Below are positions 44,578-56,299 of a DNA stretch of 64,000 nt, piece by piece. The position numbers were made by a program, and so were the translations under genes. The stretch comes from Clavaria fumosa (Eukaryota > Basidiomycota > Agaricomycetes > Agaricales > Clavariaceae), in assembly GCA_951802425.1 (NCBI GenBank), contig OX637794.1, positions 1,550,001 through 1,614,000 on the forward strand, in the 5' to 3' direction. The notes under the pieces are model-generated. The model searched no databases. It was given only the letters and a program-made list of their open reading frames with translations, and was not told the origin of the DNA. Positions within the stretch are counted from its first letter, which is position 1. Each line of letters opens with the position of its first letter.

Positions 44578-45056
44578 CGCTTCCATTCACCATGATCGAA
44601 GACTTTTATCCATGTACAGATCTGCCTGCCTCGCTGCCTACCCGGCTCCGCCAGCGCTTGCTGTGCGTTTCCCATTGGTCATTCCCTGCATCTGTCATGC
44701 AAGTATTTGGTCCCATTCATCACATTGAAAAGGCTAGGTCGTTCTCTTCACTGCATCTCATGGATCATTTTTTCCTTCTCCACGTCATGTCTCACTTTTC
44801 CCCAATTCTTGTGTGCTTGCTAATCCTTTCAGTTCGTGAGCGACGGTCAAATCTCGGTGGGAAGATGTCGGAGCAGGTGTTTGCGTGACGAAAGTTATGA
44901 TGAAAGGTTGGGCCGCTTATTTCTGTTCGCTCGAGGAAGTCGCCATGTCTGTACATAGCTTGCTATGGAGTGCATTCCAAGTACAGTAGTCATGAAGCAA
45001 AGCAAAACTTTTGAAGCAAAACTTACTTGCGCATGCCGTGAACACCTGCCACCGAC
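44578..45056. other. Intergenic region
   Basis: This is the 3' flank of the acidic-protein gene and the RPC82 promoter. A 98-codon open stretch at 44592-44888 lacks family features and starts 15 bp after the previous stop, so I read it as 3' untranslated sequence. Confidence 0.4.
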
Positions 45057-47226
45057 ATGACGGATGTTGAGACTGCTCGCCTATGTACCCAGATCATACA
45101 CTCGCACTTTGGTCCCTTGATAGCCGTAAGCGTTTCCTTGCAGACCACCCTCTGATGTGAGCTGAGGCGATGAGCGGACATTAGACAGTTGCAGAGGCCC
45201 TATTGACCCGCGGACGTCTTTCCGTTGCCCAGATCATCCGTTTCACTCGTTTGAAGCCGCGCACAGTTCGAGCCGCCGCTCTCGTCTTAATACAGCAGAA
45301 CATCTTGTGGCATGATCATACCGACGACGAAGCGGAGGTTCTTGAGATCAACGTTGACGAATGTCTCCTGCGATTGAGGTTTGGGCGATACTTGTGGCAG
45401 GCCGAAGGGCTCTTCGGAAAAGCTGTTGCGTGCAACCCCTTCGCTCAATGTGTCTCTCCGTGACGAATTATCTCAGGGCGCACAAATCATACAACTTGTC
45501 CTGGACCATGGAAAGCTGCGCCCACCAGCCATCATCTCTAAATTATCGCTGCGCGACCCCAAAGGCATGTCTTCGGACGAAATACCATGGTTCCCGATCT
45601 TGACTCTTACTGTGACAGAATCGTCTGTCTATGTCGGAGCCTTGCACAAGCTCGTCACGGAGCACTACCTCAAGCCGTCCACCATCCTGTCGCACGTGTC
45701 ACCCACCGACCGGCGCATCAAGTATGAAGCAGAAGAAAAGGCAAAGATCGCAGGTTTTCCTACGGCTAAACAGATCAGGGAGGCCAAGGAGGCGGCTGCG
45801 GCCCGTCTACGGCGAGTCGAGCAAGAAGAGGAACAGATAGGTCTGGTGAGCTCCTTTTACTTGGCAAAACGCGGAGACATCACTCAGCTTCGACTAGAGA
45901 CGGGTCAATCAGCTCCCCGGATACCGTTTAGGAAAGGTGAATGAATACCTTTAGCTTCATCGAGGGAAGCTTACTCATTGCCCGCCTTGAAGCGCAAAGC
46001 TTTGGACGAGGATGTCGTCGATGTTCGTTTTCCCCGCTTGTTGTGGAATAACACCGTTGCCTCATATTTATCATCAGGATGAAGTTCACTTTCGCGTTAA
46101 TTTTGATAAATTTAATGTCCATATACGAAACAAGGTAAGGTTTTGACCTTTCGCCTCAATTCTTCGTTCATGATCATTACAAGCTCATAGAAGCGGCCGC
46201 GAGAGAGCGGTTCAACAACTCCACTGCACTTGTAATGAGAGCGGTGCTTAAGGCCACGGAATCGAAGCAGAGGGACGTCACAGAAGTCCGCTCAGGTCGC
46301 ACCCGCTGTCCCCTTTTTGATGACCTGTTTCTGAAACGTTCAGTAGAACCAACCTCGATACAGCAGATCACGACACAGATACCGAACGATTCAGATCTGA
46401 GTGTTGGGTTAGTTTTTCGCTCGTCTCAGCGCCCGAGTCTCGTCAGCCTCGTCAAGGAGTATCTCGCTTTGCTCGCCGTGTCTGACAACCCAACGCCCGT
46501 GGGCAGGGCAGGCTCGTTCGTATCTCTATCATCTTCCAAAGTACAAGTTGAGTTTCATATTGTGGCTCGGCGACTCCGTCGACGGCTTCTGGAAGCTGTT
46601 ACCAGAGAAAGACATGGCACCTCCGGAGTGAGGATCCTGCGACTGTTGTTAGATTCCGGGAAAATGGATGAGAAACAGGTTAGTGTAAAGCTTGGCTGGT
46701 GAACGCTTTCCCTTTCTCGAAATCGAGAATAATTTTTGTTCTGCCTTAGATCTCCAAAGTCGCTATGATGTCGGCGAAGGACGTCCGGTCAATGCTTTCC
46801 GCTCTTTCTGCTGACACTCTGGTCAGCGTCCAAGAGGTGCCAAAAAGTTCTGACCGTAATCCAACCCGCACTTTTTATCTATGGTTCGTGAAAAAGAAAA
46901 AGTCTTTAATACCTCACTTCATTCCTTGCAGGTATGTTGACCTACGCAAAGCGTACTCTGTGCTGCTGTGCTCCTTCCACAAGATGTTGTACAATATCAG
47001 CATGCGGCGGCAGGCCGAGTCAGACGATCCGATGGTGAAGGCGGTGCTAGAAAAGAGAGAGCGGAGTGATGTTAGCCAGGACGAAGGCCTTCTCACGAAA
47101 ATGGAGCGCGACATCTTGAAGGAATACGAGAGCAAGCGAGAGAAGCTCACCGTGTTGGAAAGTCGTGTTGAAGATGCGGTGTTCATCCTCAGGGATCTGG
47201 GCGCTGTGGACTTTGAGCAAGACTAG
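45057..47226 (+). CDS. RPC82: RNA polymerase III subunit Rpc82 (C3)
   Basis: Subunit of the Rpc82-34-31 initiation subcomplex of nuclear RNA polymerase III, which helps open promoters of tRNA and 5S genes. ATG 45057 gives MTDVETARLCTQIIHSHFGPLIA. After an intron whose acceptor is CATTAG come TVAEALLTRGRLSVAQIIRF and KPRTVRAAALVLIQQNILW, the first winged helix. Further blocks are QIIQLVLDHGKLRPPAIISK, ALHKLVTEHYLKPST, VHFRVNFDKFNVHIRNK, ERFNNSTALVMRAVLKATE and HGTSGVRILRLLLDSGKMDEK. KVAMMSAKDVRSMLSAL and FYLWYVDLRKAYSVLLCSFHKMLYN follow. The C-terminal coiled segment ESKREKLTVLESRVEDA ends at DFEQD with TAG 47224-47226. It has the usual four extended winged-helix segments. The first 21 codons of the gene form a separate exon. 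Confidence 0.9.
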
Positions 47227-47927
47227 ATTGTCAGGCGCAGGCGCTCGTGCTAATGTCTTGAATAGACATCGTGGGGGCGCCGCGTGCTCAGGTGCTAAAG
47301 CTCTCAGTACTCAGTTCTCAAGGGCTCAACCCCTTTTTTATAACCGAGACGCTGTGAAGGAAACGATAAGCAAGATACTGAAGCTCACTGGCATCAAAGC
47401 GCGGCATACTAGTACCTACGCAAGTACGATGATGTACCGGATGGTTCGCTGGTGATACCGTCTCAGAACTTGACATACTGTATGATTCTGTCGCGCGAAG
47501 AAACTTGTAATTTTCAAATGTGCATTTCTTTGCACAAAACGATGCAACCCAGAAGGATACTAGTACCACCACGTGCACCATATCGGCCTCTCTCCTGCAT
47601 TTCCAGCATTTCCAGCAGAGTTTCCTGCGTACTGTATTCTACGCTGCTGATGGCCGTGATCCATGTTGTGCCCGCCGCAGTTGCGCATTCGAACTGAATA
47701 AACTTGTGTTGAACTAATGTGATTCTTTTGGGTCTAGCCAATGAGTTGCCGTATGTCTAGTGGGTTTCAGACGACCTTCCAACATTATCTATGTAATCTG
47801 CTTTGCTGCATCGACGTCCAATTTGTCAAGACTTAACGATTCAGCATGGCCCCTGAAACGTCGGACCCCAAATGCTATACTGTACAGTAACACGACGTGT
47901 CGCCCTCGCCAACATTCCTTGTGGACA
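47227..47927. other. Intergenic region without recognised gene
   Basis: This 0.7 kb stretch holds the RPC82 3' flank and the promoter of the metallophosphoesterase gene. I see no conserved frame, repeat or RNA gene. Confidence 0.35.
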
Positions 47928-49007
47928 ATGGCCCTGACGGAACGAGAGGAACCCACGGCCATAGTGTATAGCGATTACGACAACATCCCTGCCCATCCTG
48001 GCAATGACTGGACTCGCTTTGTGTGCATGTCTGACACGCACTCGCGTTATAACTTTGTTGTACCTCCTGGAGATATACTCCTGCACGCCGGTGATATGTG
48101 CAGCAGGGGAAGTACCAATGATATCGCTGCGACGATGGGATGGCTCGGGTCCATGCCGCACACGGCGAAAATGTGAGTGTCGCTCCAATCGCTCCATTTT
48201 CTGTGACTGACTTGGCTCAGAGTCATTGCTGGGAACCACGATGTATGCTGCTTGAAGCCATCCTTGGTCACAGGTTCATGTGCTGATCGTTACAATCACT
48301 GTAGCATTGCCTTGACAAGATGCACCATCGTTATGTACGCGACGTTTTATTGACCCACACGCTACTCGACTCATCCAACGTTATTATGCGTTATTATGCC
48401 AGAATGAAGCTGCGAGATCCCTTGTTCGAGGACAAGAAGCACTAGAAGCGGGAATCTTTTATCTAGAATACGAAGCAGTAGAAGTCACCACAGTCTCTGG
48501 ACGACGGTGGAAGTTCTTCGGTTCTCCTGTGCATATCTATTCTTGCAGTCGTCCCTCATACTTGGCACTCAATACTTCGACACCCGGTACAGGCTGTCCC
48601 TTATCATTTCCCGGGCGCTTTCCAGTACTCAGACCCTGACGTAGCCACGGGTAAGACGTCCCGATTCCCTAGATCCCTTAAAGTCAAACATCTGAGTTTC
48701 GGGCCCAGAAATCTATTCGCGCATACCACACGACACCGAAGTTCTCTTGACACATACCCCTCCGCATATGACTCTGGATTTCGCTGCCAAAGGGAAGCAT
48801 GCGGGGTGCCCGCATTTGGCCACTCGTCTCAGGCAACTTCACCGTTGCCGTTTGCACGTGTTCGGACACATCCACGAGGCTCGAGGGGCGACGCTTACGG
48901 AGATTGGCGAATTTCTACCAGATCTTGGCGAGCAGGCATTACGCGTGGATGTAAATGGGGCGCTGTATGGCAACCACAAGCCGATTATTGTTGACTTGAG
49001 GAACTGA
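47928..49007 (+). CDS. Calcineurin-like metallophosphoesterase (MPPED/239FB-like)
   Basis: A single-domain phosphoesterase of the group that includes animal MPPED1/2, which hydrolyse phosphodiesters with two metal ions. ATG 47928 gives MALTEREEPTAIVYSDYDN. The metal-site motifs appear in order: FVCMSDTHSRY, ILLHAGDMCSRG, VIAGNHDVC (after an intron near 48175-48222), LLTHTPPHMTLD and LHVFGHIHEARG. Middle exons encode RSLVRGQEALEAGIFYLEYEAVEV and RRWKFFGSP, both typical for the family. The region between KFFGSP and AFQYSDPDVAT (about 48530-48650) lacks the usual Trp-containing loop and its splicing is uncertain. The protein has no signal peptide. The C-terminus is DVNGALYGNHKPIIVDLRN with TGA 49005-49007. 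Confidence 0.88.
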
Positions 49008-49724
49008 GATCAGCCGCTTCACAATGGTGATTCACATATAGGAGGATTAACATGGGTTCATCATACAATCAAACAAACATTGAACATGATACATTTCTCA
49101 ACTTCCACGGGCATCCATTTCACAAGTAACCCACGTTTCCACCGAAGGTTATTCAGCACACCGGCATGCGAATGCTGTGCATGATCTCGTTGTTTCTATC
49201 AGCACTTACAATCGCCGGACGAGCATGAGCAGCTAAGCTGATAGGTTAAGGGGGATGTCCGTCACGAGACCTAAGAATGAGCGACTGACTTCTTGCAGGA
49301 GCAAGATTGGTTTTCACAGCCCTGTTGACGCGGAGTCAGCACGAAAGCACATTAAAGGTCAAGATTCACACGCACGGCCATATTTGCAGTTTCGTCGGAG
49401 TTTCGCTGAACGAGGCGAGTGAATGAAGTGTTGTATGCAAAGAGGATAATGCCAAGAAGCGCAGGCTTCAGCGATAACGCAGCTCCACGTTATATAGGCG
49501 CTGTGTTTGTATTTATTGAATTTGCTGTACTGTGCCTCGTGACAATGTGCCGCATGGGTCCCGCCACAGCCTCGGACCGGATCACGGCGTCGGACCGGAC
49601 TACGGACCTGAATGAGTCAGCATTTTCATGACAAGCCTGCCGAGTTGCCGAAGCGCGTTGGTCGTTGTTTTGCCCTGCTGCTCCTCAACGCAACGCTTAA
49701 CAGGACGATCTCTCAGTCTCAGCA
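49008..49724. other. Intergenic region without recognised gene
   Basis: This stretch includes the SPT16 promoter. A GTCGGACCGGA-like unit occurs twice, about 17 bases apart, at 49570-49602. No coding frame with family features is present. Confidence 0.35.
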
Positions 49725-52700
49725 ATGGCGACGACTGTTGAGTTGAACTTCAAACTCTTTAATGCTCGTCTTAAGAAAGTTCTTGAGACCTGGAAAGTGG
49801 GTGTCTACCTAGCTGCTTCACATGATTCGACTTGACCATCTTTCTTCAGAGCGCCACTGCAAATGACGAATACGGTGCCATTGCCGAAGCAGATGCTCTG
49901 CTGCTCCTTGCAGGTGATCTGGCGGGCGAAGATGAACCCATCCGAAAAGGAATCGCGTTCCAGGTATCTACCAACAAATTTGGACGCGTTATGGTCTCAA
50001 ACTACTTTTATAGACCTGGCTTCTCGGATATGAGTTCCCATCTACGTTCATCTTGTTCCAGAAAGACAAATTATGCATTCTCTGTTCAGCTTCAAAAGGT
50101 ACAATTATCCTTCTACTCCACATTCCCTCAATATTTACACCGACGCGTTTGTCCCCAGCTCGAATCCTGTCTCAAATCAAAGAACGAGACACCGTCGTTC
50201 CGCTCGAGATCTTAGTCCAAGCCAAAGGGAAGCAGGCCCCAAGCGAGGCACTGATACAGTTCTCGGAGCTGTATCTTTCGAAAAGACGCGTTGGCACCTT
50301 TGTGAAGGAGGCACCTTCAGGGAAGCTCGTCACCGAATGGGACCGCCTTATCGATAAAGCTACCACGAGACCCGAACACGTGGATATGGGGCCCGCCGTA
50401 GCAGGGTTCATGGCGGTTAAGGATTCGGAAGAATTGGTCAGTCGAAGTCACCCAATCTGCAGCACCCGTCTCGTTCGTTTCCTGATGCAAGCGGCGCTAC
50501 TAGAAAATCATGCAGACCGCTGCTGATCTAACATCTACCTTGCTCGTGCACCACATTGCTGTAAAATTGGAGACGATACTTGACAGAGAGACGAAGATAT
50601 CTCATGAGGCGTTCGCTTCGCAAATCGAAATGCGGCTCGGCTCCGGAGAAGGGGATCATGCAAAAGGGCCAGACATGCGGGTCTGGGGCAAAGGGCGAGG
50701 ACTCAATGACGTGCGTTGTTGCTCAACGCGCAGATTGAAGCCGCTGCTGAACTGAGGGCACCATGCCAGGTCGACTGGCCCTCTGCTGAGTTTTGCTATT
50801 CGCCAATCATCCAATCGCAGAACACGCAATCTGGTTATGACCTCAGATTCACTGCAGAGTCTTCAAAAGATAACATGGCTCATAAAGGCGTACTGCTTGC
50901 AGCCGTTGGCATTCGCTACAAGGGCTATTGCTCCAATGTTGCTCGAACGTTCATCGTCGATCCCACGAAGGTATTGCGTGATGCTAAACTGTGGAAATCT
51001 CGCTCATCGATGGGATAGGACCAAGAAGCAATATACAACCTTCTCGTTTCCATGCAAACGCACCTCCTCAAAGTGTTGACCCACGGTGCGATGGCTCGTG
51101 ATGTCTACCACCAGGCTGTTGCTTTTGTCAAGGAGAAGAGGCCCGAAATCGAGAAAAATTTTGTCAAGAATGTGGGGTTCGGGGTAGGCACGGATGCATG
51201 CGTCCATCTGTGTCATTGAATGACGTGACCTTGTCAGATTGGACTGGAATTCCGCGACTCGGCCTACTTGTTGTCTCCAAAGGTCTCCCGCGAAATCAAG
51301 ACAGGAATGGTGTTCAACCTTGTCCTTGGGTTTTCGGACTTGGTTGATGACGATGGCAAGAAGTAAGGATCCCGTTCCATGCCCACCATGCCTTACGTTC
51401 ACACGTTCCTGCTTAGATACGCCTTACAACTTGTAGATACTGTCAAAGTGGAGAAAGACGAAGCGGTTCTTCTGACAGATGGAGCCAAGTCGTCCAAGGA
51501 CACGCTCTTTTTTCTGAACTCTGGTGGAGCAGACAAGCCCGCCAAGAAACCACCTGTCGCGCCGCTCCTCAAAGCCAATGGTTCTCCGCTTAAGAACAAG
51601 ACGGTCGCTGGTAAAGTATTACGTACCAAGACGCGTAGCGCCGCCCAAGAAGATGTCATACAATCTACGGTCGCCAAGATAGCAGAACATCAGAAAGAAC
51701 TCCATGCGGCACGGCAGGCTGAAGGTTTAGAGAAATATTCAGAAGGAGGGTCGGGCGGCGCGGGTAAAGAAGGAAAGAGCTGGAAGCGGTTCCAGAGCTA
51801 CAAAGGCGAAGCTGCGCTGCCCCCACAAGCAGAGCAACTGAAGGTCTGCAATTATTTTAGCGTCACCTATCTCCCGCGGTATTCTAACGAGGCCAACCTT
51901 TAGATATATGTCGACCGCAAAGCCCAGACGATTGTACTCCCTGTCCATGGTTTTGCCGTCCCATTCCATATCAACACAATCAAAAACGCGTCCAAGAACG
52001 ACGAAGGCGAATTCACTTACTTACGTATCAACTTTCAGACGCCTGGCCAACTCGCGGGTAAGAAGGAGGATACGGTAAAACTCTCGATCCCAATTTGATT
52101 GTTACTCATTACTGCTTCTAGCCCTTCGAGGACCCTGACGCGACATTTATCCGCTCCGTTACCTATCGTTCACCTGATGGTCACCGATTCGATGCCGTAG
52201 CCAAACAGATCACCGAGCTGAAGAAGGAAGTAAACAAGCGAGAACAACAGAAGAAGGAGATGGCGGATGTGATTGAGCAAGACGTGCTGCAAGAACTGAA
52301 AGGACGTCGACCCGCTAAGCTCCCCGAAGTGTTCGTACGTCCTGCCTTGGACGGCAAGCGGTTGCCCGGCGAGGTCGAGATACATCAAAATGGGCTGAGA
52401 TATCACTCGCCGATGGGCTCACAAAAAATTGGTGCGTTTAAATCGCGATCCCCTGGAGATTCCAACCTCATCTTTATTCAGATGTTCTATTCAGCAATGT
52501 CAAACACCTATTCTTTCAACCATGTGATAAAGAGCTGCTAGTCATTGTTCACCTGAACCTCAAGTCTCCTATCATGATTGGAAAGAGAAAAGCGCACGTG
52601 AGTCACCATGCCTCTTTCATTATTCGTCGCTCAAAGTTTACAGGATGTCCAATTCTTCCGTGAAGCCACCGATGTGCAGTTCGACGAAACAGGCAATCGA

Positions 52701-53862
52701 AAACGGAAGCATCGATATGGGGATGAAGATGAAATTGAGATGGAGCAGCAAGAAAGAAAGCGGCGGCAAATGTTGAACAAGGAGTTCAGACATTTTGCGG
52801 ATAAAATTGCAGAGGCTGCCTCATCCTTTGTAAGACAAGTCTCCTCCGCACTGCGCTCGCCGCTATCACGCCAGCTAACGAGTACTATGCCAGACTGGCG
52901 ACACGCTCGAGGTCGACAGTCCCTTCCGCGAACTCTCATTTGAAGGCGTGCCCTTCCGTATGAGCGTTCGCCTACAGCCTACGACAGAATGCCTCGTTCA
53001 CCTCACCGATCCGCCATTCCTTGTTGTCACTCTTTCTGAGATTGAAATCGCGTCGTTGGAACGCGTGCAATTTCATCTGAAACAGTTTGACATGGTATTT
53101 GTGTTCAAGGATTTCACGAAATCTCCGTTGCATATCAACTCGATACCAAGCACCCAATTAGACGATGTGAAGAACTGGTTGGAGTGAGTGTAAAAATCCC
53201 GATTTGCGTAGCTGATTGACGGTGAAATGCTCGGCAGCTCCGTCGACATCCCTCTGAGCGAGGGACCAGTCAATTTGAATTGGGGTCCAATCATGAAGAC
53301 GATCAACGACAGCCCATACGAGTTCTTCCAGGAGGGCGGATGGTCGTTCCTTGGTGGACCAGCTGTTGGGGAAGAAGTTCGTGCTGCTTTCCTGTTTATG
53401 CTAATTCTGAGGCACTAAACTACGCCTGTCCTAGCAGAGCGAAGGTTCTGAGCGATCTTCTGAATCCGAATTTGCAATCTCGCCCTCGGAGGAATCGAGC
53501 GTGGATGAGAGTGGAGAGGGAAGCGATCCGAGTGAATCCGATTACGACGAATCAGCCTCTGATGACGACTCCGGTGAGTTCAGTTGCATTTCCACTCTTT
53601 CTCCCCTTCTCTCCCCGACGAGCAAATAACGGATATGTTGAACGATCTGTAGATGGTGAAGACTGGGATGAGCTTGAAAGGAAAGCTGCCAAATGTGAGT
53701 ACTCATTCGGGACGTTGGATTGGAGTTCATGGCGGACTCTTACGTCGCGTATATGTAGCGGATATCAAGAAGGCCGAAGGGCAGATCTCGGACGATTCGG
53801 GTGACGACCGCCGAACGAATAAAAATCGAACGAAGAAAAATCAGGCGAAGGGCAAACGTTGA
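49725..53862 (+). CDS. SPT16: FACT complex subunit Spt16
   Basis: Histone chaperone that, with Pob3, reorganises nucleosomes during transcription and replication in the nucleus. ATG 49725 gives [20 protein letters not shown]. The aminopeptidase-like N-terminal domain has [37 protein letters not shown] and the [20 protein letters not shown] block. [32 protein letters not shown] and [16 protein letters not shown] follow. The metal ligands of true M24 peptidases are absent, as is normal for Spt16. The middle domain includes [46 protein letters not shown] and [46 protein letters not shown] and [19 protein letters not shown] come next, then [14 protein letters not shown]. The C-terminal tail is highly acidic ([17 protein letters not shown]) then basic, ending KNQAKGKR with TGA 53860-53862. 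It has more than ten introns and no visible lesion. Confidence 0.93.
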
Positions 53863-54575
53863 ACGTCGAACGTTGAACCCCCGTGAGAAACGCCTCGATT
53901 CGCTCTGATTGTGGTCAATAGATTTCAATCGAGTCCAAATTCTGTCCACACAATCAATGAAGTCGGGCGGATTCTGCTCGATTTTTATTGATTCCAATTG
54001 CATGTAATCGAAATGAACGTTGTTTCTCTCCATTGCTACTGATTGCTACTGACACGTCTCCAATCTTCGTCAATGATATACCTTGCCGACTTCATTGCCT
54101 TCCCTTTGTTACCCTTTCCACCTGTCAGTCAAATGCGAATCCTCCCATGTATGCATCGTTGTCATGTCGACCGTCTACTCGCCCCTGCATTCTTCGAAAG
54201 AATGAATGTCAGCAACAGCAAAGATGGGCTAATGGAATGATGGCACAGAAAGGCAGGGTTTGCTTATCATATCGACACCGACGGTTTTAAATTCACCTTG
54301 TCTAAAACTCGGAGGTTTTCCACTGAACACTAATGGAATCACTTGTCGAACTTGTAAGTCGACATCAGTGTATACAGACAAATGGAAATCCCTTTCTATA
54401 AGGTGGCAGCAAGAATGAACTCTAAGAAGGAAAGAGGCTTGCTAATTTTGCAATTACAGTTGCGTTTCAACCTCGATTGAGTCTTCGTCTTCGGATCTCG
54501 ATAGGGGTGAAGGCTGCGCCGAAAAGCCAAATTTACCCGGCTCGTGGTGTCAGCCTCCTCTCCGAACCTCCAGCA
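53863..54575. other. Intergenic region without recognised gene
   Basis: AT-rich stretch between SPT16 and the first alpha/beta hydrolase gene. A 10-base unit TTGCTACTGA is directly repeated at about 54033-54053, and AACGTCGAACGTTGAAC-type short repeats lie near 53860-53880. No coding frame is convincing before ATG 54576. Confidence 0.35.
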
Positions 54576-55989
54576 ATGTCCAAAGGTGTCCTCTCTGGCG
54601 ACACCGACATGGCATCTCTGCCGTCATTCTTTGATGCCTCTACATGTACACGCAAAGGCCTCTGCCCGATTGGGCGCAAGGATGACCCCTCGATCGTGAG
54701 CCATTCGTTGTACTACGAGCAGCATGGGAACGGCCCACAGAGAGTTATCTTCATCATGGGGTACGCGCCCTACTCTTATATCGTCGATGAAGGCCGCTGT
54801 TCTTACATGCAAGCATTGCAAACATCAACAATAGGTTGAACGCTACTTGTTGGGCGTGGAAAGACCAGGTTGAGCGCTTTGGAAGAGACAGCGAGTATTC
54901 GGTCCTTGTTTTCGACAATAGGGGCGTTGGCAACAGCGACGCGCCCATCGGTCCATACTCGTGCGCGGATTCTTCGTTTTATTTTACAATAAGGATCCTG
55001 ACAAAGAGTGCGGTAAGGACAAGCGATATGGCAGAAGACTCCATCGCGTTGCTGGAGTATCTAGGCTGGACCGACGGACGGGACCTCCATGTCGTGGGGA
55101 TCTCCATGGGCGGCATGATTGCCCAGGGTACTGTGTCTCTCAAAGATCCCTATCCTGTATCCATTTGCTCAATATTTTATGCACAGAATTGGCTTTACGT
55201 ATCCCATCACGCATACTCTCCCTTACGCTTGCTGTGACGCGCGCAGAGGCACCCCCGTGGACTGATCACCGACCTGTGCGTTGTTCTGCTTCGAATCATC
55301 GTTTCCACTTTCTGACGTCTGGCGCAACAGTTGCGAAGCCTCTTCTCCATAATTCGGTCTGTCGCGTACCGTGCTCTGTTCTGCATCGTAAAAATTCAAC
55401 GCCTTGCGCAGAATCATGCTCTTGAGAGATCCGTATGCCAGGATTCCTTTAGCGCTTTCTAAACTCTTCCCGGAAGCTTGGCTCGACGCGAAAGCAGAAG
55501 GCGACCCGCGAGGAAGGACCAACAGGCAAGTACAAGCCGAGGTATGCGTTCTTTTTGTCTTCAGCCCCATCGTCGAGATCAAATGCATTGTTTTGATAGC
55601 TCTATGTCCAACGCATCTCGTGCACGCGTCCACAGACGCTCGTTGGCGCGTTCTCGCAGTTATGGGCGGGCAGTACGCACTATCTCTCTCATCAGCGGCT
55701 TCAAATGCTCGGGCAGGCGATGCCGAAAGTGCTGGTGATTACGGGGGACGATGACGCATTGGTGACACCTATCTGCAGTGAGCGGCTTGCAGAGGGACTA
55801 CGTGGCGGCGCGAAAGAGACAATGGGCGGCGTGGACGGGAACAAGAATATGGCGAACCACATTGAGCTGCTGATTTGGGAGAAGACGGGACACGGGATAC
55901 ACGCTCAGTGGCCTGAGCGGTTCAACGCGACGCTGGAGAGAGTATTCCGGGAGGGGACGAAGGCGGCGAAGGACGGAATGGTGTCGTGA
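54576..55989 (+). CDS. Alpha/beta hydrolase, first tandem copy
   Basis: An alpha/beta-hydrolase-fold esterase or lactonase-like enzyme. ATG 54576 gives [20 protein letters not shown]. Conserved features are [17 protein letters not shown], then [12 protein letters not shown] with the oxyanion loop and [15 protein letters not shown]. The exon [17 protein letters not shown] precedes the nucleophile elbow [12 protein letters not shown] (Ser). The lid region includes [20 protein letters not shown] and AWLDAK, then [10 protein letters not shown]. The C-terminal core has [20 protein letters not shown] and [14 protein letters not shown] (acid), with the catalytic His in [14 protein letters not shown]. 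Stop TGA is 55987-55989. All three catalytic residues are present. The substrate is unknown. The exon around 55225-55400 is unclear and may include an unspliced intron. Its paralogue follows 310 bp downstream on the same strand. Confidence 0.82.
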
Positions 55990-56299
55990 ATGGTGCGACA
56001 GTACTTTATGTTCATCTATTGCAAGGATAGCGGCCATCAACACTTATCAATCTTGGGCCCTAACCAAGTTGGTTTGCGGGAAAATTGAGGCTGGACTCTG
56101 AAATATATGTTTTTGTGAGCACAAGGTATAGGGTCCGAGCGACTATGTCTCGCGTCTCAACTCTATTTACACGTGACCGTTACGCGCGCCAATAATCCTC
56201 AATGGAGCAGCCCTTGATGCGTGTTATTAATAATCGCGGACTACGAGAGCGGCAGTCATCCCCAACCTTGACCCGGGCAATCGAGTGCGTCGAGTGGAC
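55990..56299. other. Spacer between the tandem hydrolase genes
   Basis: 310 bp that should carry the promoter of the second hydrolase gene. No coding frame or motif is recognised. Confidence 0.35.

Noticed and set aside
44592..44888. 98-residue frame after the acidic protein gene
   Set aside because: It starts 15 bp past the stop, contains hydrophobic low-complexity sequence and no recognisable domain. More likely untranslated 3' sequence.
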